DNA of 64,000 bases. Source: a virus. The position numbers and the translations under genes were made by a program. The notes beneath the pieces were generated by a model. That model saw nothing but the letters and a program-made list of their open reading frames with translations. It did no database searches and was not told where the DNA came from. Location of the stretch: positions 1-64,000 of IMG/VR virus record IMGVR_UViG_3300021425_000023, one strand, 5' to 3'. This document shows positions 54,701-61,759 of the stretch, one piece after another. Position 1 is the first letter of the stretch. The number at the start of each line of letters is the position of its first letter.

Positions 54701-57681
54701 TTCGTTCGACAAAAACTGCTATGAAGTTTGATAGAACAGCAGGATCATTTACAATTACAGATATAAATGTAGAGGAAACATTTACTAGTAGCGGTAGTAA
54801 GTTTGAGTACGATTTAAAGTGGCCAATTGTACTAACTAGAGATAAAATTAGTGTTAAAGCAAATGGTATTGAACTAGGCAAAAGTGAATATAGTTTTTCA
54901 AATGTTGTTGACACTTCTAAATCTTATAAAAGATCTAAGGGTAGAATTACAACTACAAGTGCATTATCTAACGGTACAATAGTTACCATAGCATACGAAA
55001 AGTCTTTGGATATTTTAAATGCAGCAGATCGAATTAATGCATACTATACTCCTGCTACTGGTCAATTAGGCAAAGACTTAACACAACTTATGGTTGGTGT
55101 AGACTACGGCGGAGTAGAAGTAAAAGGAGTAGGCTTTGAAACAATACAAGGATGGGACAACGATGCTTGGTATACTTCAGAATGGGATGCATATACAGAT
55201 ACTAACGAAGACGAAGTTTTCCAGTTTGATGAATCAACGGTAGAAATTAATCTGTCAAAGCCATTAGAGTTAGGCACCAGCTATAATGTATACTTAAATC
55301 AAGTTAGAATTGATGATCCTAATTACGATGGAAGTACTGCAATTGACAATCCTAATGCTATCATGCGCACACTAGTCGGCGACGGTGTAACAACCACAAT
55401 GTACCTAGATGATTTTAAGCTTCAGACAATACAAAGTGATGGAAACAATACTGGTGCAGTAATAAATTATGATACAAGTGATAAACTAATCATAAGAAAG
55501 AGTTCTAGTGATGGCACTTATGCATTAAATCCAAACACAATTGATACACAATTGTCAGGCGGTAATCTTGCTTATGGAAATGCTAGAGGTATTTCGTCTG
55601 AAGATATAACTATAGATGGTGATAATTTTGTATCACACATAACAAGCGGAAGTGTAGAAGAACACGTTCCGGGACAAGTACTAGACACACTTAACATCAA
55701 AGTGTATGAAAGACCATCGGGTAGTAACAGCAATATTACTAGCAATATTTTTTACGGCAACGGTACAACAACAGATTTTACAATTGATGCTAATTTGTAT
55801 GAAATTACTCAAGTTATAGTGAGTGTTGACGGTAATTTACAGCGTTTAACATCTGATTACACTGTTGATGTAGATACAAAGACTGTACAATTTGTAACTG
55901 CGCCCGCGGCTAGAAGTGTAATTAGAATTAACGACTTTGGACTTGCAGGATCTAACATAATAGAAAGTGATACATTTACAAGCGACGGAAGTACGCTCAA
56001 TATATTAACTGGAGTAAGTCATGAGGACGATCTTCAGAGTGTTGCTAGAGTAGACGGCGCAGACATAGATCATGAGATTGTTAACCAAGACGGTCGTGCA
56101 GTAATTAGTTTAGCAGAAGCTGCTGTGTTCAATGACGTAGTACAGTATGCTATCTTTAAGCCTGCAGATACAAGCAATTACAGTAAGATAATCATAGAGA
56201 ACATTACAGCAGATGGTAGTTCTGTAAGCTATGATCTATCAAATAAACCTGCTGTAAAAAATCCTTTAGAATGGAATACAGTAGTCATAGCAGGCAACAC
56301 TTTACTTGACCCAGGCTATGCACAAAAGTTTACAATGGACGATTCAACAAGATCATTTGTGTTAAACAACTCACAAATAGATTTAAACAATATTCCTGGA
56401 TATAGTCTTTATGTAGTAGCTGATGATTCTGTATTGGAATTTAATAAAGATTATACATGGACACCAGAAACTGGTACTATACATTTAAGTGCTGTGTTTG
56501 ATCTAACAGGTAAGCAGACACTAGAAGTATATACAAGACATAATGCAGATTATACATTTGGAACTTTTGACACTGGAAACGATTTTGGTATTGATTCAGA
56601 TACAATTACATTTACGTCTACGTATAGTGAAAGCACATTGTTAAAAGTTATTACATTTGCGAATCACGATCATAGAAACATCAATAGACAGCGTATTACA
56701 GTCAAGGATAGAAGCGGTGTTGATACTACTTCGAATGACTATAATGTTTTAACAAATATACAACGTGGCCGTATACTGCTAGATACCGCAGTTGTAGATG
56801 CACAGTATGTTTGGGTTAGCAAAAACGGGCAGCTACTTACTCCTAATGGTGACTACAGCATCAATGCTACCGGAAGTAGTATCGAACTTGCAAGTCAGCC
56901 TAGTTTAAATGATGAGTTTTTAGTGGTGCATTTTGCAGCAGACCCTTTGCGTGATACTTTTGGCTGGCAGCAATTTAAAGATATTTTGAATAGAACTCAT
57001 TATCAAAGTTTAGATTCTAGCAAAGCTTTTAAATTAAGTAATGATTTAAAGTGGTACGACAAAAAGATTGTGCTAGATGATGCAAGTGCTTTGTCTGAGC
57101 CAGACGCAGATGGTACACCGGGCGTTATTTGGATAGACGGCGAACGAATTGAGTATTTTGTTAAAGCAGATAACGAATTATCGCAGTTGAGACGTGGCAC
57201 TTTGGGTACTGGAGTTAAAGGTATATACAGTGCAGGCACATCTGGTATTGAAGTTTCGGGAGCAAATAATGTTCCTTATAAAGACGAGTTGTATACTACT
57301 GTATATACTGGCGACGGAACAGCTGACGAGTTTGTGCTTGACTTTACTCCAAGTAGTAGTAACGAATTTGAAGTATTTGTTGGTGGTAAAAGACTCCGCA
57401 AAAATAGTATATCCTCTTATAGATTTGAATACACTGACGGTAATGGAACTGTAGTAGATAGTATTGCAATGGATTCTCCAGAAGGTGATGTAACATTGCC
57501 TGCAGAGTTTTCTTACAGTGGTACAACATTAACATTAGCAAGCGTGCCTGCTGACAGTGTAAAAGTAGTAGTAATTAGAAAGAAAGGTTTGACCTGGAGT
57601 GACGCAGGTAAAACATTGTCAGAAAGCCAAACTGATATTGCTAAGTTCCTTCGATCGACAACAGTTGATTTACCCAGATAA
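42724..57681 (+). CDS. Giant 4985-aa baseplate/tail protein in the gp7 position
   Basis: This is a single uninterrupted frame of 14,958 bases. The N-terminal 160 residues (LPRIFRTPSNSKFLGSTLDQLIQPG, YAWNPFIDWDKFTNFREYYWLPSGP) appear conserved in marine T4-like giant tail proteins. I see CBM5/12-like W-Y-G-D-V-Y modules near residues 1445, 1705, 2225 and 2855. FG-GAP-like propeller blades lie near 2142, 2193, 2936, 2989, 3041 and 3118. Two GYxxAPxV repeat domains lie near 3560 and 3920, and a series of GDGT...DYTV domains runs from about 4250 to the end. It starts on the gp6 TAATG. Its position suggests the gp7 wedge fused to receptor-contact modules, but homology to T4 gp7 is not evident. Confidence 0.85.
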   Translation: MAYDNFQNEPNLPNRGKSKRKSENHLPRIFRTPSNSKFLGSTLDQLIQPGVVGKLNGYVGRKTSKAYQSSDIYIGDVSQDRENYQLEPASVITDDLGNVSFYKDYNDYMNSLSNYNRSIQDHSTVNEQEFYAWNPFIDWDKFTNFREYYWLPSGPSTVSITGNSFDVESTYTVELSDNLDSYSYIFTPDGQTANPTLTLYRGVKYKFDVNVPNFPITFRTKLSDSSEFDLDSSTILLYDGVDIQGLETGTVTLELSTAAPDSLWYVAANDINMHGRIEVKDISDATEIDVDAEIVGKKTYTSGNGIALSNGIKISFAGNVLPASYSNKEYYVEGVGTAIKLIDANSLDVASAFTSEVIDEFDSEEFDSLPFSKALGYAKDKDYIVINRSATDGNLWARYNKWFHKSVIEASALANNLTASLDATQQATRPILEFEAGVRLYNYGTEAKTPIDLVDTITKDVFSTIEGSLGYNIDGVDLRDGHRILFTNDSDSLVKNRIFKVKFITYDGTVIDDANVSGQRQITLIEESDSISLADETVLVKQGTTYGGKTLHYKTNKWILGQEKTKVNQSPLFDLFDTNGYSFSDTAIYPSTTFVGNSIFAYKQGTGLNDTELGFPLAYRNITNVGDIVFESKLTTDTFTYVSNENVITEKAVSGFLHHHTDRSTFSNKTGWIKVTSSDQYVIRQFVFDNTFKNILIDQYDNSWDYVNDMQLIVYRNNSFQIRDVDYTVEQDATNFAKIVFVKKLVKDDVVVLKTKSSQVKNQNGYYEIPYSLERNPSNNQLDEFTLGEVNDHVATIIENTTGFTGINPGTNNLRDLGNVSINGRRFLQHSAPLNLPLYHITNDESNIIKSIKFAKNSYSKFKREFISVAETLGFQSDTKTHVDRILQEISKSQADTDLFYFSDMVPYGGFIKTDHPIEDSDEIYFPLGETFDKSVPSYRAVTVYLNDTQLVHGKDYTFNSEGYAVVTATKAPDDTITIYEYDSTKGNSIAPTPTKLGLYPAYEPKIFVDTTYQTDTKVIQGHDGSIIVAYDDYRDDLLLELEKRIYNNLKVSYNESEFNILEVKPSYYRSTSLSRESIDKSLLGDFFQWTKFVTIDYTSQTFSRENRFSYNYSESFDSKNNSLPGFWREIYKYYYDTDRPHTHPWEMLGETIEPTWWQDTYGAAPYTSDNLLMWEDIEAGIVKTPGQRIEYRSNYKRSGLSNIIPVDEHGDLVSPLEIGLVSNYNFNLIERPWVFGDGAPVEAAWRRSSEYPFAALVAFALNKPCKLFGTGFDKINQVRNLAGNLIYKPTGQRIRLEDIVFPMSKSDTTDVFTSGVINYIAEYVKSNVESTYTDYKNNVQSLTNQLGFKLAGFTDKTKLKLILDSRTPLNKGNVFVPEENYKIIINESSPVELLNYSGVIIEKIAEGFLIKGYSSNRSYFLTYPILSRKSDFAINVGGVSEPFVEWVSGNFYTAGTIVRNNSAFYRCSKDNKETEFSEVNFSPLAELPIEGGRDAIISTQFNKSKVVEVPYGTLFTEIQDVVDFLLGYEAYLLSKGFVFDFFDNTINKVLDWKHSIQEFLFWTLYNLDSGAAISLSPSASYLQLASNSTIVSNILTGPNDYTLLQADGSYLDIENTTLSRLDNDFVMFINPDVTGQGVFYVELPMTQTEHVVLLDNETVFNDIIYDKTPGYRQERIKLLGYRTEEWTGSTNIPGFIYSDATAAEWKQNVPYDIGTLVKHKQFYYVADVKVAPSTVFNDAEWIKLSEQPRQGLFPNFEYKTNQFTDFYDLDSDNLDTEQQRFAQHLIGYQKRDYLENIINNSVSQYKFYQGMILEKGTSNALSKLFDVLASSDKDSLEFYEEWAIRDGQYGGVDIFDEFEAPIDESKILANPQPILLTNQSSEFTSDVVYRLKPFEVSVPTKNYDNNPFPTKVVVDTFTNSPGYVHKEDVVKIVDTMDDLVGTKIKTVRRNEFVWAGKEGLSWSVNRHIRADVDIASINVGSTIKITTNNLIKDIEKDDIVGIHSVYGISSQAELLEDSSKLQTTIKKFSEFDFFAKVVSVENAILELEIPEASRDAVGSLTGAISNAELTRFEPARFANTADANTAMQNYFQPNTKLWIDKIGTNSEWKVLTNDNLYTEAEIFDGPSTADDSSFTKSSTFATAITANNSGNVLCVGDPNSLNGIVYVYRRAGKNKKWVFNQYLTPADYAADGQAFGSSIELSEDGQWLIVGSPKASNVKSKFKNAFSNTTTYAKNEIVSYKNRLWRAKFDLLYSSAGVNFNTFSSTVQNIYALENQTNSNADVPVIYVGNYSIPSGTATAPFTDTVNHILVRAPKTLYDNTITEDSTGNWEIKLDWNTLSYGYQDVLLPTATQPFNGNYSVLNESFFDGTHAIRRSIDTVIYFDSLTVVPELGETVQTDTGTAEIDYVHSNTDGKYVVYLRSKTGSFNSTDSLYRVSGEYIGDFEKQADADGTVYGGFWWIDTPDYTPAYSSTLSDQGRGLVYVDMANDSTFGNTYHNILDNNTTVIDSENNKNSYIRVLTSEGFPNANNANGTILDSRYVVRAPKALTDTLSVSDTVNLYVNQLPNYSAGLQKDITDIGLTTADTNKEVSVAGLWDGYIGLRFTKFQTNGQPYIPQVGQTVRDKRTGATAKVQFIQRNYLDATLFVSDVTGAWSKGESYSDLSEIEFLAISGGSGIYQVDREIGDIQHVSVGSATIGKLIVVDTGTDISLPTQQILEGAEYWFYTNRQVLGDPRAQEAPSISNSDWEVVYNIPVDTAGTASSFTNQGVYSVYKNDGTAFSEYGSYIVQDAQTDSNLGANVKIRKKGDTYKAFVQAAGNGTAALPGKIYFFNKGIYETVSYDWESSKFKSYKGPFDESLAYRQGDIVFVSEDRDALYEARLNIVAGTAFSLDNWTKKSDYVDYVGFIPNNTNIVVINDSTDFSSVLDNDNVETFGDEFDVSKDGAVVVSKVTYENKPSTVVVYRNVDENYQHSQIVIAGDESSAINEWKTAISSDGMFIAISKPLEDIYQSNEGQVFIYKQVNGEFTLDHTLENSNYKNGEQFGYNIDFDGNRLLVSAKNSDAVTPTIFDNSQTYFDSGFTNFSYTNEFQGIVYVYENVDNEYLLAQKLNAKDQNLRDFGKHVLLKNNDIFIGIPIKPQTYTGTNIGEVYNFKITDSSKNMWRTLREIQSTVDLEKIKEVYLYNTKTNTRIANLDYIDINQGKISGLADQEINYKTNDDPAVYSVGLDTDNVDVNNTWGSEQVGQVWWDLTNAKFYNPYQSEIIYSAQTWNTAFGSSSVDVYEWIESPYLPSKYNELSKAGNAEAIRNGITGTAKTESTYVSRKVYDTIAKTFSNKYYYWVKDKTTIPVQSDRNFSVKAISSYIADPNNNGVESISFLSADRFVLNNVNKYLSAKDVSLNVQFYNQENTDVNVHTQYKIISENLETSQPTDDVITKWFDSLIGYDSNLLPVPDTSIPTKYRYGNLSKPRQSWFVNRLEALKQVVERINLVLKDTLIVDSKTLTPLFDTDPAPAASSNLYDESVDDLEDLADIQTEKLIPAILTPVVENGKITKVEITNPGRGYKNAPPVIVYGKGSDAEVNVTVDSLGRVRTATVVKQGTNYLSDTILTIRKYAVLVKNDSTISNKWAIYERDGESWIRKSKQKYDTTLYWNYIDWYAAGFNANTRIDHIVSNSHGLINANINRNEIVKIQNVGSGGWLLLKRKDVTNSLDYTIDYDTIGREKGTIEFGSNLYEPPSFGFDSNSFDIKFYDFLPVYELRTILSAIKDNIFVNDLLLEFNRLFFASLRYVLSEQTNTDWLFKTSFVKAKHNVGQLRQDITFNNDNLADYEEYIKEVKPFKSKIREYLSSYERLEPTNSFVTDFDLTPVYDAQDGKLIHADTKIVDNEITVLDEIIENYPNKHWANNNGYEVTAVHINNAGSKYRTAPVVKLSGGGGTGAEIKTYVGTSGKITKVEIVNPGSGYTSAPSIELLHNIEEGGTNGEISLEIGNGLVRSTKTAMKFDRTAGSFTITDINVEETFTSSGSKFEYDLKWPIVLTRDKISVKANGIELGKSEYSFSNVVDTSKSYKRSKGRITTTSALSNGTIVTIAYEKSLDILNAADRINAYYTPATGQLGKDLTQLMVGVDYGGVEVKGVGFETIQGWDNDAWYTSEWDAYTDTNEDEVFQFDESTVEINLSKPLELGTSYNVYLNQVRIDDPNYDGSTAIDNPNAIMRTLVGDGVTTTMYLDDFKLQTIQSDGNNTGAVINYDTSDKLIIRKSSSDGTYALNPNTIDTQLSGGNLAYGNARGISSEDITIDGDNFVSHITSGSVEEHVPGQVLDTLNIKVYERPSGSNSNITSNIFYGNGTTTDFTIDANLYEITQVIVSVDGNLQRLTSDYTVDVDTKTVQFVTAPAARSVIRINDFGLAGSNIIESDTFTSDGSTLNILTGVSHEDDLQSVARVDGADIDHEIVNQDGRAVISLAEAAVFNDVVQYAIFKPADTSNYSKIIIENITADGSSVSYDLSNKPAVKNPLEWNTVVIAGNTLLDPGYAQKFTMDDSTRSFVLNNSQIDLNNIPGYSLYVVADDSVLEFNKDYTWTPETGTIHLSAVFDLTGKQTLEVYTRHNADYTFGTFDTGNDFGIDSDTITFTSTYSESTLLKVITFANHDHRNINRQRITVKDRSGVDTTSNDYNVLTNIQRGRILLDTAVVDAQYVWVSKNGQLLTPNGDYSINATGSSIELASQPSLNDEFLVVHFAADPLRDTFGWQQFKDILNRTHYQSLDSSKAFKLSNDLKWYDKKIVLDDASALSEPDADGTPGVIWIDGERIEYFVKADNELSQLRRGTLGTGVKGIYSAGTSGIEVSGANNVPYKDELYTTVYTGDGTADEFVLDFTPSSSNEFEVFVGGKRLRKNSISSYRFEYTDGNGTVVDSIAMDSPEGDVTLPAEFSYSGTTLTLASVPADSVKVVVIRKKGLTWSDAGKTLSESQTDIAKFLRSTTVDLPR

Positions 57682-57684
57682 ATA
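57677..57684 (+). promoter_or_regulatory. T4-type late promoter (GATAAATA) overlapping a stop codon
   Basis: GATAAATA contains the TAA stop of the giant gene (57679-57681) and lies 21 bases before the 203-aa gene, giving the fibre genes a fresh promoter after a 15-kb gene. Confidence 0.7.
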
Positions 57685-57705
57685 TAGTTAACAGGAATAT
57701 AAAAA

Positions 57706-58317
57706 ATGAACACATTTAACGATCTAAACGGAGTGCTTATTGAAGGTCATATCAAAATAAGTGACCCTGATACAGGCGACGTTATAATCAATAAAAGAAA
57801 TGCAATTCACTATGAAAACATGAGTATTTCTTTAGCTGAGAGTTTGGGTAATAATGGCAGTGGGTTTATATATCAAATGGCATTTGGTAACGGCGGCACT
57901 AGTGTCGATCCAACTGGTATTATTACATATCTTACTCCTAATAGTACAGGAACAAACGCAAGTTTATATAATCAAACGTATGCAAAAATTGTTGATGATC
58001 GCAGTGCGAATAACACAGATCCATTTAGAAACAAAATAGAAACACGTCATGTAAGTGGAACAAATTATACCGACGTACTAGTATCATGTTTATTAGACTA
58101 CGGCGAACCGTCTGGGCAAGACGCATTTGATAATTCTGCAAATACAGAAGGCACGTTTATTTTTGATGAGCTAGGACTTAGATCATACGACCCTGATGGT
58201 AATGGTAGATTGCTAACACATGTTATTTTTCATCCAGTACAAAAAAGCTTAAACAGACTTATTCAAGTTGATTATACTGTGCGTGTGCAAAGCTTAACAG
58301 GATTTAACGAGGAATAG
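57706..58317 (+). CDS. Tail/baseplate structural protein, 203 aa
   Basis: This is a beta-rich, acidic protein (ISDPDTGDVIINKRNAIHYENMS, YQMAFGNGGTSVDPTGIITY, FIFDELGLRSYDPDGNGRLLTHVIFHPV). Similar proteins occur near baseplate and fibre genes of several large phages, but I know no function. It does not resemble T4 gp8, gp9 or gp10. It ends two bases before the first fibre gene. Confidence 0.7.
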   Translation: MNTFNDLNGVLIEGHIKISDPDTGDVIINKRNAIHYENMSISLAESLGNNGSGFIYQMAFGNGGTSVDPTGIITYLTPNSTGTNASLYNQTYAKIVDDRSANNTDPFRNKIETRHVSGTNYTDVLVSCLLDYGEPSGQDAFDNSANTEGTFIFDELGLRSYDPDGNGRLLTHVIFHPVQKSLNRLIQVDYTVRVQSLTGFNEE

Positions 58318-58319
58318 AA

Positions 58320-60377
58320 ATGGCATATACTATTAACTTTTCAGATAGCGGAAAAAATGCATTAACTGTTGAAGATAATACAATTAATAACGAAACTAGC
58401 CTTAAAATTCCTGGAAAAAATTCCCTAGGATACGGACAGGTTATTGCTGAAGATTTAATCAAATTATTAGAAAATTTTGCAAATGTATTAGAACCAGACA
58501 ATCCTGTCGAAGGGCAATTATGGTATGATAATGTAAATGAACAGTTACAAGTTTACGATGGTACTAAATTTACAAGTGCAGGCGGCTTACAAAAGTCAGA
58601 TACTATACCAGCTGTTGCAAATAGTGTAACAGGGGACCTGTGGGTAGATAAAGCAAAACAACAGCTTTATTTGTTTTCAGGATCTGAGTGGCTGTTAGTT
58701 GGACCTGAATACAGTAGTGGATTGACCACAGGTGTAAAAGTTACACAAATTACAGGTACAGATGATGCAAGCTATAATGTAATTCAGATGGAAGTAAATG
58801 CAAAAGTAGTTGCAATAATTGCGTTTGACACGTTTGTACCAAAAACTTTTATAAATGGGTTTGCTGGACAAACTCTAAAGCCGGGATATAATTTAGCTGA
58901 TACAGTAAAATATTATGGAATCGCAGAAAAAGCAGAATCACTTATTGTGTCAAATAAGTCTGTTACTGCAAATAATTTTTTAAGAGGAGATACAGAATCT
59001 ACTTCTTTTAGTCCACTCAATATTCAGAATAATGACGGTATCACACTAGGCGGAAATAGAGAAGTATCACTTTCGTTAGCAAGCGGTAACGGTGTACTTA
59101 GGCATACTACTGACGGAAGTAACATATACTTGCAAACAAAGTCTAGCGGTGATACAAATACAGTGTTATCAGTAGGTAGTAACAAAAGAGTAGGTGTTAA
59201 CACAGTAGCGCCTGATAGTGCATTAGAAGTAGTAGGCACTGTGAAAGCATCTGGTGCATTAACTATTACAGATACCACATCTAGCACAAGTATTTCTACA
59301 GGGGCTATAGTCACATCAGGCGGTGTTGGGATAAATCAAAATATTAATGTTGGTGGAAAAGCAACTATTGAAGAATCTGCAACATTTGGTAATCAATATC
59401 TAGCAGCATTACCTGCTACTCATGCAAGAGCCAGTGGTGATTCAGAAAGTGATATTATTTTACCTGACAGCGATAATACACGTAACATAGGGAATAGCGT
59501 AAAAAGATTTGCAAATGTTTATGCAAGTAAATTTATAGGTAACTTAGAAGGTAATGTGTCGGGCTCTGTATCAGGCACAGCAACTTCTGCTAGTAAACTT
59601 GTAAATTCTACAACATTTTCATATACAGGTGACGTAGAGACAGTATCGGATACATTTGATGGCCAAGGCGGCACAAAAACTTTTGATCTAACGATTTCTC
59701 CTACAGTAATTTCTACAAAAACACTAGCGTCAGACAGTCTAGATAGTGATACGTTTATAATAGATAGAAACAGCGGCACAGACACTGGTTTAAGAAAAAT
59801 TTCTAGATCAACCCTGTTTAACGCAATACCCGGATTAAGCCCGGTAGGCGGAATGATGATTTGGCCAGGCGCAACTGAACCAACTGGCTGGAAGTTTTGT
59901 AACGGGCAAGAACTAGAAACATCTGTATATAGTGCACTATTTGCAATTTTAGGTTATACATATAATCCAACACCGTCAAGTGGTAAATTTGCACTACCGG
60001 ATTTGCGTGGTAGGTTGCCACTAGGTTTATATAACATGGGAAGTACTACTCCGTCATCTACAGATAATAGAGTTACAGGTGCTACAACTTTAGCACAAGT
60101 CGCAGGAGAAAAAGAAGTAACAATCGATGTTACTAATCTTCCAGAACACGAACATGATATGAGATCAGAAACAGGACAACAGTTTTTTGCTCATAGAGAA
60201 ACAAAAGAAGCGTCATTACCGTCTGGGGTATTGTCAGCAGACTTTACAATAGGATCTGCTACAAGTGAAAAAATACCTACGAGTGGTGGTGTAAACAGCA
60301 CAACATTAGGTGCAGCTCTTGATGTTACTAATCCATATCTTGCAATGAATTATATCATCTACACAGGAGTTAATTAA
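58320..60377 (+). CDS. Tail fibre with C-terminal phage tail-collar domain
   Basis: This is a 685-aa protein. Residues 1-135 are an attachment domain shared with the next two genes (TINFSDSG, LKIPGKNSLGYGQ, LLENFANVLEP, GQLWYD). The middle is repetitive beta-helix with GNLEGNVSGSVSGTATSA repeats. The C-terminal 170 residues are a collar domain (GGMMIWPGATEPTGWKFCNGQ, GKFALPDLRGRLPLG) ending NPYLAMNYIIYTG, as in T4 gp12-type short fibres. Its stop overlaps the start of the following fibre gene (TAATG). It is a likely receptor-binding or short-fibre protein. Confidence 0.88.
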   Translation: MAYTINFSDSGKNALTVEDNTINNETSLKIPGKNSLGYGQVIAEDLIKLLENFANVLEPDNPVEGQLWYDNVNEQLQVYDGTKFTSAGGLQKSDTIPAVANSVTGDLWVDKAKQQLYLFSGSEWLLVGPEYSSGLTTGVKVTQITGTDDASYNVIQMEVNAKVVAIIAFDTFVPKTFINGFAGQTLKPGYNLADTVKYYGIAEKAESLIVSNKSVTANNFLRGDTESTSFSPLNIQNNDGITLGGNREVSLSLASGNGVLRHTTDGSNIYLQTKSSGDTNTVLSVGSNKRVGVNTVAPDSALEVVGTVKASGALTITDTTSSTSISTGAIVTSGGVGINQNINVGGKATIEESATFGNQYLAALPATHARASGDSESDIILPDSDNTRNIGNSVKRFANVYASKFIGNLEGNVSGSVSGTATSASKLVNSTTFSYTGDVETVSDTFDGQGGTKTFDLTISPTVISTKTLASDSLDSDTFIIDRNSGTDTGLRKISRSTLFNAIPGLSPVGGMMIWPGATEPTGWKFCNGQELETSVYSALFAILGYTYNPTPSSGKFALPDLRGRLPLGLYNMGSTTPSSTDNRVTGATTLAQVAGEKEVTIDVTNLPEHEHDMRSETGQQFFAHRETKEASLPSGVLSADFTIGSATSEKIPTSGGVNSTTLGAALDVTNPYLAMNYIIYTGVN

Positions 60378-61708
60378 TGGCCTATAGAATTAACAAAACA
60401 GACGGTAGTATACTTACTGACTTAAATGACGGAGTAGTGGATACAACTACAACTGATATCACACTTATAGGAAAAAACTACTCCGGGTTCGGCGAGGCAT
60501 TAAACGAAAATCTAGTAAAAATGCTAGAAAACTTTTCGTCAACATCAGCGCCTGAAAATGCTCTAAAAGGTCAACTCTGGTATGATGCTGCTCAAAATAG
60601 GCTAAAAGTTTATGATGGCGAAACATTTGTAAGCGCCAACGGTACTATAGTTGGAACTGTAGCAACCAACGTAGATACTGGTGATATCTTTATTGATACA
60701 GGCACTGATCAGCTAAAATTTTATAATGGCACAAGTTATGTTGTAGTTGGGCCTACATATACTAAGACACAAGGAAAAACAGGCACCGAAGGTATTGATA
60801 TAGTAGATACTGTAGGAGTTCAAAGGACAGTATTAGGCCAATATATAGCAGGAGTTTTGAAAGGTATTTGGAGTAGTGTTGAATTCACACCAAATACAGC
60901 TACAACACCCACAGGATGGACTGCCGGCACTGTAATTAAAATAGGTTTTAATCCAGTTGATACTGTAAATTACAACTACAGAGGTACATCAAATGGCACT
61001 AATAGTTTAACAGACAGTTTAGGAAATAGCTTTACTCCTAGTTCTTTTGTAAAAGTAGAAGAACGTAATTCATTAAATGCCTTAGTAGATCAACGTATCG
61101 AGTCTGGCTTATTTGTAAAAGGAACATCAGGACTTAGCGTAGGATATCAAGACGCTACGTATGCAACTTTACGTGTTGACTCATCTGGTACAGAAATATC
61201 TGTGATAGATATAGAACGTCAAAATAGTGATTTTGCTATAAGAACTACAGAAGGTAGTTCTAAAATAAATGCAATAAAAATCGACTCTAGTGAAAGACGA
61301 ATAGGTATATTCACAGATACTCCTAGTACAGCTTTAGATGTAACCGGCGATGTTACAGTTAGTGGAACAGTATATGCAAATCAAATTGATACTACTGACA
61401 GTACAGAAGTAGTTATAAATCCTTTTGTAAGAATGTACTCTAGTGCAGCAGTAGCTGGTACACTAAGCGTGACTAACATAGATTCAGAAGATAGTTCTGA
61501 AATTACTATTGACCCACCTGTAAAACTACTATCCGATTTAACTGTAGAAAATGGATCTGTAGCTGGAAGTATTCGAATTACCAATACTTCAACGCCAGGA
61601 AGTGCTACTGATCCCGGGCAGACAGGTGAGATTAGATGGGATAGCAATTACATTTATGTTTGCATAGCTACAGACACGTGGAAAAGAGTTGCTATTAGCA
61701 CCTGGTAA
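60377..61708 (+). CDS. Tail fibre protein, paralogue 2
   Basis: This is a 443-aa protein. The N-terminal 135 residues are homologous to those of the flanking fibre genes (LIGKNYSGFGEALNENLVKMLENFSS, GQLWYDAAQNRLKVYDG). The body is beta-helical, with VTVSGTVYANQIDTTDSTEV-type repeats. The C-terminus (STPGSATDPGQTGEIRWDSNYIYVCIATDTWKRVAISTW) is a known fibre-tip ending that differs from the collar ending of its neighbour. So the attachment domain is conserved while the tips vary. Confidence 0.82.
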   Translation: MAYRINKTDGSILTDLNDGVVDTTTTDITLIGKNYSGFGEALNENLVKMLENFSSTSAPENALKGQLWYDAAQNRLKVYDGETFVSANGTIVGTVATNVDTGDIFIDTGTDQLKFYNGTSYVVVGPTYTKTQGKTGTEGIDIVDTVGVQRTVLGQYIAGVLKGIWSSVEFTPNTATTPTGWTAGTVIKIGFNPVDTVNYNYRGTSNGTNSLTDSLGNSFTPSSFVKVEERNSLNALVDQRIESGLFVKGTSGLSVGYQDATYATLRVDSSGTEISVIDIERQNSDFAIRTTEGSSKINAIKIDSSERRIGIFTDTPSTALDVTGDVTVSGTVYANQIDTTDSTEVVINPFVRMYSSAAVAGTLSVTNIDSEDSSEITIDPPVKLLSDLTVENGSVAGSIRITNTSTPGSATDPGQTGEIRWDSNYIYVCIATDTWKRVAISTW

Positions 61709-61726
61709 AGATAATTAAGCCATACG

Positions 61727-61734
61727 GATAAATA
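61727..61734 (+). promoter_or_regulatory. T4-type late promoter (GATAAATA)
   Basis: GATAAATA lies 25 bases before the third fibre gene, in the 51-base gap after paralogue 2. Confidence 0.7.
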
Positions 61735-61759
61735 CTAGTACTTGAGAGGTTAAGCAATA

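Noticed and set aside
53133-54914. Minus-strand ORFs of 60-94 aa within the giant gene
   Set aside because: They are antisense shadows of a repetitive coding sequence, with no start signals.
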